NCBI GenBank assembly: GCA_964017125.1
Contig: OZ024903.1
Coordinates: forward strand, 79,681,028 to 79,745,027
From: Flabesymbios commensalis
Lineage: Eukaryota > Annelida > Polychaeta > Terebellida > Flabelligeridae
Length of the DNA stretch: 64,000 bases
Direction of reading: 5' to 3'
Shown here one piece after another: positions 47,101 to 60,400 of this stretch (the stretch's first letter is position 1; every line of letters starts with the position of its first letter). Made by a program: the position numbers and the translations under genes. The notes beneath the pieces are model-generated. The model did not search any database and had not been told where the DNA came from. It saw only the letters and a list, made by a program, of their open reading frames with translations.

Positions 47101-50100
47101 CATGTGTCAAGATGCCCATCATGAAGGCAAACAATCCAAGCAAGGGTGGGATCGATCGGCACGTCAAGAACAAGTTTAAAAGGCATTTAGATCTAATTGG
47201 CTTGAGGAACGAATTTCACGATACCAAATTGATCGAACACACAATCTATTTGAAAAATGTCTTAGAAAAGAGTAAACCTACAAAGGCTTGTTATGCGTAA
47301 CCTGAGGAAATACCCATTTTCAATGAACATTGACGAAAAAGTGAGCAGTAACCACCAGAAAGTGTTGGCCATTTTGGTCAGCTGGTGATTGAACATTTAT
47401 CTTCAATTGAGGTGATCAGATAAGGAAAATGCATCTGAGGAGATCTAAATTCTGAAAAATATTTTTGCGCTTAGCCTCCCCCACCATCAACCCTTCTGTT
47501 CGACCGAATCAATCTCCCTGCTTCCCCCCCCCCCCCCGATCGACCCTTTGTGTCAACCGAATCAATTTTCCTGCTTTTTCACCTTCACCCATTCTCATTC
47601 CTGAGCGCTGGAACATGGTGCATAGACCTCTAACAATTCTCTGCATGGAGTTTGTTATCAGGGCAGCCAGCGCGGGCACATCGTTTGTTGGCAAATTCTA
47701 AGAAGCTGATGACGTTGCTTCTACCCCACCAATCGGTGTAACGGCTGAGGTCAATATTAACCAGAGGGGGATGATATAATTGGCGATCTGCCTAGCTAAT
47801 GAACACTCGCGGCGCCGTGGTTTCTACATGATCCACGTGCGTGATCACTAGAGAGGGGCATGCCACAATTGGCCCCTGCTTAGCTAAATGTGTATGTGGA
47901 TCTGATGAGTTGTAGGCCCACACGCTTCAGTGATCTGGCGACATAGACAGGGACAGTGTATGTTTTTGTGTGGTCATAACAGCTTTGTCTGAGTCTGTTA
48001 ATACACAAATTACAAAACCATGCAGTTATATGTCAAGCACAGAACCGCAATTTCTAACATGGCGCAGCGCCATGTCGCCTTTTGTGAGCGCCATGTTGCT
48101 CTTCATGTGCGCCATGTTGCCTTTCAAATATTCAGACAGTGAAGTGCCTCATTGTTACGTCATATTTAATCCACCTAGGCCATTGTCACAGTTGAAAACA
48201 CCTCGATCACTGAGTCAATTGGGTGCCCGGCGGGCATGATAAGGTGCCCCTAATGATCGCTGGCGCCATGCCCCTTCTGAATCCTAGATGAATCACTGAG
48301 TATACGGTAGTTAGAATGGATTAAATAAATCAATACTACTGCTTTTACTTGCTCTAGTATCACATTATTGACAATATGATTTCAAGTGAATTATACCGTT
48401 TTAGCTGTAATCTAACGACTCTTTTTTTAAGTCTACTTGTAATCTCAGAATACAGAATAACATTAATGACTACTATATTTCACAGTGAATTTCGCTCATT
48501 CATTTTTATTCAACCTGACTTTCATTCTAAGGTGACAAACTCTTTCATCTTCTTTATAAGTGATATCCTAAATCGCCTGTTTTGCTCGCTCGTCAAAATG
48601 AATTGTGGCTGTTCTAATGCTAAAGATGTTGAAGAGGTTGTTTTTACATAGTTAGGGATTATATATTTTTAGTTAAATGTGTGCTTCAGCTGTTGAAGAA
48701 GAAGGATACTTTGAGTATGAAGGAGTCCATGAACATTTTAACAGTGAAGTACAGGGTGTAGCTAATGAAGAGCTGGATTCTGATGGGGACGAAATTACAC
48801 CTTTTGAGAAGATTTCTCGTAAAATGAAGAAGGTGACTGATGATGGAGGTGTTCGGAAAGTCATTAGACAGCCAGGAAATGGAGCTGTTGTCCCTTCAGA
48901 TGCCTTTGTGACAGGTATTATCGTAAATTTGGCTCCATTTAATTATCAAATCAAGTCTAGTTGTTTTGAAGATACCTAACTAATACTTTTTTTCAACTTG
49001 GCAACTTTTTTGAGGCAAAAAATTGTCTCTCTACCTTATTATATATGATTTGAAGACAATTAATCATTCATACATAAGAAATACAGTAAGCAGATTGATT
49101 TATTTTTTAATAAAACATATTTATTTAGCTTTTTTTCTTTGCCCAGTAGCCCTTGGTCATTTAGAGAACTATGTTGTCCCGGTCATCGGGCGATAGGGTT
49201 TTAAGCCCTAGCTTGAAGTATCTTTAACGCACTATACAGGAGACTCTCACATTATGGTATGATCAACATGGTAAAACCACAATTACTGTCCAGTTCTCCC
49301 CCCGATTTTTTTTTGAAAGCCATATCAAAGGTGATCACAAATGCTGTCACACCACCATTCCGGACTACGATTAACATTTTCTTGTGGAACGACAATTTTG
49401 CTCTCTCTTCAAAGATAAATATCTTTACTGCCAGTTTATTGTTAACCCTTATGTAAGGTCACTAATTTTTTTCTTCGTTTTAAATGAGCATGCGCACTAG
49501 ATTAAAGTCACACATTACCAGGAAAAAAACAGGTTTTTTTCTCTATTTTTTTCTTCTTTTTAAATGAGCATGCGCATCAGATTAAAACCACGCACTACCA
49601 AGAAAAAACTGGGTTTTTTTGCACAGCGCACACATTGGATTGTTGCCGATTTCCTAAAAAATCAGTTCATTTCAGGAGATAAAAAACATTTATCCAGCTA
49701 TGTATTTTTTTGCTTCCTTCTTCATCATTAACACATAAACTTTTTCAAAAATTGGATAAAAGTAATTATTAACCTCTCCAGAACTTTTTTTTCACCCTTT
49801 CTCAACTGAGACAGAGAAAAAAACATAGTGGCCGAAAATATGAACTGTACACAAAAGTGTCACTAAATCATCATTAAATTGGAAAAAAAATAATCATCGT
49901 CATTTACAAATTATTAGGCAGCCCTGGCGGAGACGGGCTGTTTAAACTGTATTACACACGTTCCGACGCTGCAGTTATTTGTTTTCAAAAAAGCTACTTG
50001 TCTATGAACTTCTGCTTCCTCATGCTAATGTATAGCCATCAGATACCACTGGGGTATTTTTTCTGGACATTTTGATCCCCATATCATTGACCCTTCAATT

Positions 50101-53100
50101 TAATTTGTGATATTTAGGTTACTTAAAGCTATAGAACACTATGTATAATTCCGGTTTTATTGTACCCCAGGGCCTAAAAAAAAATATTGTTTGTTTCCGA
50201 TTTCCGACCGACCCTATCAAAACATGTGCGACCCAAATTTATTTTATGGATTTCCAAAAAAAAAAAAAAAAAAAAAAAAAATTTTTTTTTTTTTTTTTTA
50301 GGAAATCAATAAGTTCAGGGAAGAGTTACCGACTGTAGTCAAAGTAACTGAAAAACGTTACGAAAAGGAGAGTGGGGTTAAAAAGTGTCAAAAAAAACAA
50401 AATTGTTACGCAATGTACAGATAAGACATGCATGAAAGTGAATTTGGCACCAAATAAAATAAAATAAAATTCTTACCTACCGATTGGTTGAAGTGACAAA
50501 AAATAAAATAAAAAATAAAATAAAATAAATTTCCTACCTACCCACTGGTTAAACTGACAACAAATCGGAAACAAACATATATTTTGTTTTGGCCCAGTTG
50601 CCTCTATCTCTGTGATCAGCGTAGTGCTTTCTGGGTACAGATATCAGGGTTTCCCCCAAAGCGTTATAGCGTAGCGGCCCCGCTACGCTTCACTTTTTGG
50701 TCGCTACTCTTAATAAATGCCGCAATGCTTTATTGATTTACCAATACGCTTCAATAGTTGCCGCTAGGCTTGCCGTAAAACTACAGCTGACAGCCACTAG
50801 AGCCAGCGTTGGGTAAGCCTTAGCAGAGAGGTGTATAGTGTATGGCCTTACTGAGCGCGTGCAATGGTTATCACACGTGGTCCTGGTCAGCATGCTGTCT
50901 ACTGCACTGTGACCACAGCAAACACGAGACATTGACCCAATGTTAAAACAATGTTGGTCCACCGTTTACGACGCTGGCCCAACATTGGTGTGGTGAATAA
51001 GTGTGTGTGTAATATCGGCTCTGCGCCGCATGCCGAGTCAGGGTGCCGAGTGTTGTGGGAATAGGCAGGGCTACCCATGAGTGCGGTACTTTTCCGACAA
51101 CCTTTTTTAAAGTTTTTTTTAATATGTCTAATGCATTGTCCGTAATCTATTGATGATAAAGAAAACCAAAGTTGATGATTTTTATAAATTTTATATCTGT
51201 ATACATTTAAAAAATGTGTACATGGTTTTTTAATTTTTTAAATCTCCCTCATTTCAATAAGGACCTAATTGGGAACAAACAATAAAATATGCCTGAAAAA
51301 ATAAAATGGTTGAGTTGACCTACAGATAGCCCGCATCATTATCGGCGCGCGGCGACTATCAGCAGTTGTTCTAGCCTAGCCCAGCAAACACGGGACATTC
51401 ACCCAAGGTTGTTTCAATGTTAGGCCAGCGTCGAAGATGGTGTGCCAACATTGAAACAGCCTTGGATGAATGTCCCGTGTTTGTTAGGGCTACTGTCTCA
51501 GACGTTGGCCCCAACTACTGCAAAAATAGCCAATGTACGGTAGTTCCCACTGTAGGCCTAAGTGTTATATTATCCATAAATGTCTATGGTGTTAGCTGTG
51601 TAAGCCTAGTTCTATGGGCATAATCCCAGCAAACCCTGGAAAGTTTACCAGAAGTAGGCCGGCTCAGTACTGGCCATCTTGTGCGACGTCAGACCAGCAT
51701 TGAACCAGCCATGAGTCAACATGCATGTATCGGTTTGGACCTATCGTTAGTGGCAGTGAGAATCAGTGAGAGTAGCAATGGATATATTAAAAAAATAAAA
51801 AATCATATAACACTAGACATTTTTATATATAGGCTCATGCATAATGTGTTTTGTGTTGTAGCCCCCCCCCCCCTATTCCTTTAAAAAAATTATAATTTAT
51901 GAAATCATACATGAAATATTTTCAATTTATATACTTTTTTCAACAAATTAAATAGGTAAAATATATTCTAGATATCCCCAGAAAGCACCAAAAGACACCT
52001 TATATTTAAAAAAATTCTTCGGGGGGCATACCCCCAAACCCCCCTACTTATCACACGTGGTCCTGGTCAGCATAATTCGCATAATTCGCGCTCTCAAATT
52101 TTCATATTATTCTGGAAAGCCACCACGCTTACATTTATTTCTGGGTGAAATCCTGGATATGTCCATCTGTTCACACACAGTGGACTACTCCTTTAAAAAC
52201 AATGCAAAATAGCTGGATGGTGGACCATAAATATCGAACAAAATGTTAGGTCAAATCAAATCAGTTACCGGGTAATTTTAACTCAATTAAAGATGTGTCT
52301 CGTTACCAAGACATCAACATCAAGAAAGTGAAAGTAACTCATATTTGTTTTATTTGAGACCATACATTTCCAAATCACACCAATTTCATTCCCTATATAA
52401 GTGATTTGATTGTCTAATAAAACTGATTTAAAATGACTGTGGTCACGTTTAGCAGTGTAAGGGTACCGTATTTTCTGGTGTATAGCCCGCAGATGTTTAA
52501 ATTAACCAACAATTGCTGCTTAGACAATAGATACCTCGCACCGTCCTAGGGCCAGAGTTGGGGTCAATTCCTTTTTATCAATTCCAAATTCCATTCCAAT
52601 TCTTTTTTATCAATTCCTGAGTCAATTCCAATTCCTTTGGTTTTGAGAAAAGTCAATTCCAATTCAATTCCAATTCCTAAAAAAGTCAATTCCTTATCAA
52701 TTCCACCTAAGAATGAGACTTTTGATACACATGGAACAGCTGTATAATAACTTGATATAAAATAAAATAATAACACCTGATATAAAATAAAATACATTTT
52801 ATTTATTATCTTGTAAACATATTTAAACATGTTACACTTACTAAACTTCAATATTAGTAGGGTGGAGTACATCTTTAATACCTGATGACGGAGCTGTACT
52901 CGTGTGGACGCGGATGTGAGCGTGTTATTTCTATAGACTAACTGTTACGCCACAATTGCCAGCAACACGGCAGTGTAATTAACACAATGTCTCGCGACAG
53001 GCCGTGCTACTTGAAACTCTGATAAGTCTGACCCTGTGGAGGCTACGGCGTGTCGAACCACACCTCACTCAAATAAATTCGTATTAAAAATAAACCAATG

Positions 53101-54418
53101 TAGGATCTAATGTTGTATTTCAATTGATGCAATTATTCACATTATTTATTTTCTGATTATACTGTTTTTTAATATCTAATTCTAGCGTGTGGTGAATAAA
53201 TATACCTTAAGAAAATATATCAGAATAACCTCTAGGGCACAAAAGGCATATTAGCGAAGTAATCAAAGGGTCAATTAGAGCGCTTGGCTACGTTGCATAA
53301 CTTCCTTCCCACTAACACTAGATGTTAACCCAATGTTGCTTTAATGTTGCTCCACCGTCTTCAGCGCTTTCCCAATATTAAATCAGCATTGGCTCAACAT
53401 CTATTGGAAACGCATTCGTTTCAAGGTCCCGATATTTCTTTCGTTCTACCAACTCGAAGGACAAGCGATAGTTATGTTCTAAGCCATTCATTCACCTAAG
53501 TCTAATCATGACTCGTGATTGTTTTATAAACTGTTGACGTCCAAATGACAAAAATGTAACAAATACGAGAACTCAAATTATGCCCATAAGACAAGCATTA
53601 CTTTTTAAATACAAATGTTAAAAAATTTTGTTAAGTGACACAAAAGTGATAGTTAAACAGTGTGATCATGCTTGCGCGAATATATAAGGAAAGCATTAAT
53701 AAAATAATAGTACAATTATTTCCAGAACTTTAAGCCAGCAAACACGGAACATTGACCCAATGTTGATATAATGTTGGCCCGTCGTTTCCGATGACGGCCC
53801 AAGATTAAACCAACGCCGGCTCGGCGTCTCATTTTGATGATAATTCAGCCACTCGATGGTGATTTTCTAACACTATACAGTAGGTGTTGACACTAGTTGA
53901 GTTTTCATGAGTCGCACTTCTCGGCAAAACTGTTACCGGCTGGTTACCTCAGTCCGCGGGAGTAAATCAATGGTGTATAGTAGCAACAAGTAGCAAATAA
54001 CAAGTATATACGCACACACCAATCTTTGATAGTTAGATTGAATTGCTTCAACTTAGCAGGGGTAATCTTGTTACAACTATTTTCATATTACACATCACAG
54101 TCTTATTTAATCTTGATGGCCATAAGTTATTTAAATGAGTATTTTCACATAACTTAAATAAACCTTTTAATATAAGTTTATTATTATTATTTTAATACAC
54201 ATATCAATCAACATAGATCAGGTAAAATTCTACTGCGATGACAAAAGTGATGATCACTCATGCGTTTAATAGCGCTTAAAAATAAACATGGATAAAAAAG
54301 TCAATTCCTTTATCAATTCCGGGCATTTTTTGTCAATTCCAATTCAATTCCAATTCCTTTTTTTAGCCCGCCTTTTAATTTTAATTAAAAAAGGTGGGCT
54401 ATTGCAATTGAAGTTCGG

Positions 54419-54460
<42 letters not shown>

Positions 54461-57400
54461 TAACATTTACTTGTGGGCGCGATAACTTGAGAGGTTTTTC
54501 ATGTTTCCTTCCCAAATTTGTTTTGCATGTTACTAATGACCACTTCTCGGACAAGTTCAATAATGGCTGAAAAAAATTCAAAATGGCCGACTTATTGCGA
54601 TTTTTCACCTTTTACGTCAATAATTTGACCTTGTGGGCGCGATAACTTGAAAAGTTTTTCACATATCCTTTTCAAATTTGTTATGCATGTTACTAATGAC
54701 CAGTTCTCGGACAAGTTCAATAATGGCCGAAAAAAAAAAAAAAATGGCCGATTTATTGCGATTTTTCACATTTTACGTCAATTATTTGACCTTGTGGGCG
54801 CGATAAGTTAAAAAGTTTTTCACATATCCTCTTCAAATTGGTTATGCATGTTACTAATAAGTAGTTCTTGGACAAGTTCAATAATGGCCGAAAAAAAAAA
54901 AAAAATGGCCGATTTATTGCGATTTTTCTCATTTTACGTCAATAATTTGACCCTGTGGGCGCGATAACTTGAAAAGTTTTTCACATATTCTCTTCAAATT
55001 TGTTATGTATGTTACTTATAAGTAGTTCTTGGACAAGTTCAATAATGGCTGAAAAAAAAAAAAAAATGGCCGATTTATTGTGATTTTTCTCATTTTACGT
55101 CAATAATTTGACCTTGTGGGCGCGATAACTTGAAAAGTTTTTCACATATCCTCTTCAAATTTGTTATGCATGCTACTAATAAGTAGTTCTTGGACAAGTT
55201 CAATAATGGCTGAAAAAAAATTCAAAATGGCCGATTTATTGCAATTTTTCTCATTTTACGTCAATAATTTGACCTTGTAGGCACGATAACTTCAACATTT
55301 TCACAAGTATCCTCTTCAAGTTTGTTATGCATGTTACTAATAAGCAGTTCTTGGACAAGCTCAATAATGGCCGGTAAAAAAATCAAAATGGTCGACTTAT
55401 TGCGATTTTTCACATTTATTTTACGTCCATAATTTGACCTTGTGGGCGCGATAACTTGAAAAGCGGCTAGTTTAACATACCATTTATATCTTGCGTTGTT
55501 ATTTACGTGATGACATTCGACTTTACTTTCTTTATCATAATTCGGCGGCGGGCTATTATCGAGTGTGCTCTTGTTTCAATTCCAATTCCTAGTCCAATTC
55601 CTGGAATTGAGTCAGGAATTGAGCTCAATTCCCATTCAATTCCGGAATTGACCCCAACTCTGCCTAGGGCTAGGCATTTTAAAGTCTTATATCTTTTAAA
55701 TACGTAGTACTTATGCCGACATTGTATATTATAATTATAACAGGCCTATATTATTAAAAAGTTGATCTATTAATGGCAGATTATAGCTGGCGAGATAAAT
55801 ATCTACGCGTTAGACTATACTACAGAGCTCAGCATGTATATACGCATGCCTCTCTGTCACACTGTGAGTGTGCATTGTATGAGTCTTCCCTCTGTTGTAT
55901 AGGCCTACAATGCCATCCCTGGTAAACACCAGACATTGAACCCCCCACCGTCTTTGACGTTGGCCCAACATCAACACAACATTAGATCAACATCCCGCGT
56001 TTGCTGTGTCGCCTATACACATAACCACACTAGACTATATAACACCATCACTAAATGGCGTATAGACACCGGCCGCAATGTGGCATGCTGGTGACGTCAG
56101 ACCTGTCTCGTCTTGTCTGTCTGAAGAGATTCTGGGGCCTGAACGTCTGAAATTCAATCTATCATGGAAAATGTAATAGTTTTTCAATACTGGTATATTC
56201 ATATTTTGGCGACTCTTTTCTATCATTTCAATGCAGGGCTTCCAGAGTTTCTATAACTACAAAGATCATTTTATATATATGTTGTGCTGATATGAGAACC
56301 GTCTAAGATGAGGGTAAATTATTTGCAGGTTAACCGCGGCCGCTGGCAGTAAAATGTCACACCTTCATTGATGCAATGCTCTGATTTTACCGAGTGGCGG
56401 CTATAACTGTGAGAGTGCAGGCGTATGACTGTGTGTAGTGGCCTGTTAACCGCGGTGTGTGGGAGTAAAGTGTCACACCTTCATTGATGCAATCCTCTGA
56501 TTACCGAGTGGCGGCTATAACTGTGAGAGTGCAGGGGTATGACTGTGTGTAGTGGCCTGTTAACCGCGGCCCATGGGAGTAAAATGTCTGGCCTTCATAA
56601 ATGCTCTGATTACCGAGTGGCGGCTATAGTTGTGTGTGGTGGCCATCCACCGCCAGTAGCTGCTATTTCCACGTGGCAGAGTGACGGCTCCTGTCTGTGA
56701 AGTACAGAAAAAAACAATGCAATGGCAGAAGAAGCCATGATTATAAAAAATATCTTCTTGCAATTTCGGATTTCTACAATTTATAGCCCGCATTTGTTAT
56801 ATACCCCGCACCAGGCCTTCCAAGGAGTAAAAAGTAGCGGGTTATACACCGAAAAATACGGTAAATCATGCCTGTAAATTTTCCAAAATGTACCTTACCC
56901 TGGACTAATTTGACAATATTTATTGACATCAATTACCTGTTCATGGGAAAAAATATTTTTTTAAAAGGGAAAATTAGTAGATTTGAAATTCACATCATAA
57001 TTATGTCCTGTGCACAGTTAATTTAATTCTTCCTATTGTATTTTGATGTGTCAAAGATGCACCATCACTACTAAGCTTGAAATGAGTGTGTCAAGACTGC
57101 AGGACATAGTGCTAATATCAAATTACCCTTTATACATATTATACTTTATTTTCAGTGCACTACAATGCTTATCAACAGTATGATGAAAATCCTTATGACT
57201 CAACATGGTTGAGGAAGAGACCAAATAGATTTCTGCTCAATAAAGGTAGATATATTAAAACTGCTCTAAAAGCAGCATTATTCCCACAACAGTTAACTTT
57301 TGAAATAACAGCACTTTGTAAAGTTTGTTTTCATAGTTTAGCCTTCTAAGATACTTTGTCACATGTATGCATCAAATGGCAAATTTTCAATAAAATCCAT

Positions 57401-60400
57401 TGACTAAAAACTGGTATAATCCAATACTGATGTTTCTGGGGTTTTGCTCGAGATATTATATTTTACTTAGGTATTTATTAAGTCTCCACCCACTATGTGG
57501 TGGTGGAGACTTATTGTTTTTGCTTAGTCCGCCCGCCGCCGCCACTTGTTTCTGCTCTCACTCAAAAACCCCTACTCGGATTATTTCCAAATATTTGCAG
57601 TATGCATACTGGCCCTGGGGGCTTTTTCTGGTAATTTTTTTTTTTGCGTTTTTCAGTTTTTTTAACAAAATCCAAAATGGCTGCCAAAATCCTATGACGC
57701 ACGCTAAAGCTTGAGCTGCTTCATCGATTTGTTTCATGTTTGGTTTAAATGAAAGACCTTACTCTGCACATGTGCTGATTAGTTTTTGGTGTGATTATGA
57801 TAATAAAAACTATGATTTTTTTACACTTTTAGAATTTTAGCGGATTTTTCAGTTTTGTTCATTTTGATTATCATCAAAATTTGTTAATTAGCTATACACC
57901 CCTGCTCAGAGTATTTCTAAATATTTGCAGTATGCATATTGGCCCTAGGGAATTGCCCGATAATTTTTTTTGCGTTTTTCAGCTTCTTTAGCAAAATCCA
58001 AGATGTCCCCCGAAATCCTATGTCGCTGTCTAGCGCTTGAACTGCTTCCTGGATTTGTTTTATGTTTGGTTTAACGGAAAGACCTTACCCCGCACATGTA
58101 CTGATTTGTTTTTGGTGTGATTCCGATAATAAAAACTTTGATTTTTTTACGTTTCAGAATTTTAGTGGATATTTCAGTTTTGTTCATTTTGGCTATCATC
58201 AAAATTTTGTAATATAGCTATACACCCCTGATCGGATTATTTCTAAATATTTGCAGTATGCATATTCGCCCTAGGGAATTTGCCGGTAATTTTTTTTGCC
58301 GTTTTGCAGCTTTCTCAACAAAATCCAAGATGGCCGCCAAAATCCTATGTCACCCTCTAGAGCTTGAACTGCTCCATGGATTTGTTTCATGTTTTGTTCA
58401 AAAGAATAACCCTTCCCTGGATGTGTGCTGATTATGTGTGATTATGATAAAAAAAAACTTATATTATTGTTACTTTTCAGGATTTTAGCTGATATTTCAG
58501 TTTTGCTCATTTTGGCTATTATAAAAATTTGGTAATATGGTTATACAGCTCAAATTTGATCTTTTGTGTATGCTCAGTGGCCCTGAGATAAAAGTCAAGA
58601 GAATAGTTTCTCTTTTTTCATTTTTTCAACAAAATTCAAGCTGGCCGACGAATCACATGTTACTCTGAAGAGCTTGAACTGCTTCACTGATTTGTTCCAA
58701 GGAAGCAACAGACTCTGGCCATATGCTGATTAGATTTTGGTGTGATTCTGAAATCACATTTTCACGTGGTTTACATAAAAATTTGGAACTAAAGTACTAT
58801 GTGGGGCGGGTGGAGATGCAAGCTTTGCCCCTCAGGCAAATCTAGTAAGCCTTGATATGTATTAGCCTTCTTATGACCCCAAAGCACTATGTTTACTTTG
58901 TCATGTAAACTAGACTGTTTTTATCATAGTGTACATTTCTGGCAGCCAACATTTTTAGCTCCCGCCGTCACCGTAGGTGAGACGGAGGGAGCTATGGATT
59001 CTACCTCTGTTTTTTTTTTCCTCTTCTTCTGCCTATAACGTTGTAAGAAAATAAGCTAGGATAACAATTTTTGGTATGTGGGTTACTTCCAGGTGGCTAA
59101 TGGACAGGTTAAAATATTTTAAATCTGAATTCAATACGCAAGGTCGCAGAGGAGAAAATGATGATGTTACTGCGTTGGGCCGTCCGTAAACAATTCGTTT
59201 CCGGAGCATATCTCTGAAAGTACTTGTCCGATTGTCTTCAAATTTTACACACAACACCCCTAGGGGGTTTAGTTGTGCCTTTTGGGGTATTTGAACTTTG
59301 ACCTACTTCTGGTTCAGAACTATGAACTATTTAGACGTTTTGACGCGCACTTCGTTTCCGGAGCAGATCTCGAAAAGTACTGGGCCGATGACAGTCACAT
59401 TGCACATACATGTTCTCTAAGGTCCCTAGTTGTGCCTTTTCAGGTTTTTGGACCTTGAAGTTGACCCAGCACTTTGACCTAATTTATAACATCCGTAAAT
59501 CCGACTGAAAAATTTTGCGGAATATCATGAAAACCGCTCAAGATAGCTACACCATTAATATCAAATAAATTGTAAGGTTTCAGGAGAGGATGCATCTTGA
59601 AAAATTTCAAGTTGATAAAATTCAAAATGGCCGCCTATCGGCCATTATTCACCTCGACAGGCCTGATATTGTGGAATATCATGAAAACCGCTCAAGATAT
59701 CTACACCATTACTATAAAACAAATTGTAAGGCTTCAGGAGAGGATGCATTTTGAAAAAATTCAACTCGTCCAAGTTCAAAATGACCGCCAATAGACCATT
59801 ATTCATTTTCACATGGCCGTTATTTGGTAAACCGTGCTAGATGGCTAGACCATTACCTGATTACTATAAAACAAAGTGTGAGTTTTCGGGGGAGGATGCA
59901 CCCTGAAAATTTTTAACTTACGAATTCAAAATGGCCGACAATCAGCATTATTTACCTCAATAGGCCTGATATCAGGTAAACCGAGCTAGATAGCCAGACC
60001 ATTACTATCAAACAAAATGTGACGTTTCGAGAGAGGATGCCTTTTAAAAACTTTCGACTCAATTGAATTCAAAATGGCCGCCTATCGGCCACTATTTACT
60101 TTCACATTGCTGATATTTGGTAAACCGTGTTAGATAGCTGGACCATTACTATAAAACAAAATGTGAGATTACAAGAGAGGATGCATCTTGAAAAAAATAG
60201 ACTTTATCAAATTCAAAATGGCCGCCTATCGGCCATTATTCATTTTCACATAGCCGGTTTTTGGTAACCGTACTAGATGGCTAGACCATTACTATAAAAC
60301 AAAATGTGAGATTTCAGTAGAGGATGCATCTTGAAAAATTTTGACTTGATCAAATTCAAAATGGCCTCCTATCGGCCATCATTCGCTTTCACATAGGCGA

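Larger units (their letters stand above)
52553..55662. mobile_element. Non-autonomous hAT element, perfect 8-bp TSD
   Basis: The termini are CAGAGTTGGGGTCAATTCC and its inverse GGAATTGACCCCAACTCTG. The 8-bp target duplication CCTAGGGC is exact (52545-52552 and 55663-55670), as expected for hAT. Subterminal CAATTCC repeats fill both ends (52565-52720, 54298-54358, 55575-55650). No transposase frame was seen. Two palindromic MITEs and the AGCCCGCC element are nested inside. The minus frame 52564-52872 reads the CAATTCC repeats. Confidence 0.9.
52466..56861. mobile_element. TA-flanked CCGTATTTTYGGTGTAT element, hosting a hAT
   Basis: Left CCGTATTTTCTGGTGTATAG and CCCGC are mirrored by GCGGGTTATACACCGAAAAA and TACGG at the right, with TA on both sides (52464-52465, 56862-56863). 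Total length is 4.4 kb, but 3.1 kb is the nested hAT at 52553-55662, so the original element was about 1.3 kb. It includes the three-unit tandem repeat at 56330-56650. Confidence 0.75.

Noticed and set aside
54288-54608. Frames with a run of alternating Asp-Ala or Gly-Val
   Set aside because: They read the GGCGTC hexanucleotide run of the tandem-core element.
57400-57714. 104-codon frame downstream of FKBP6 exon c
   Set aside because: It reads the head and first unit of the TCTCCACC element; similar frames occur at 41005 in the truncated copy.
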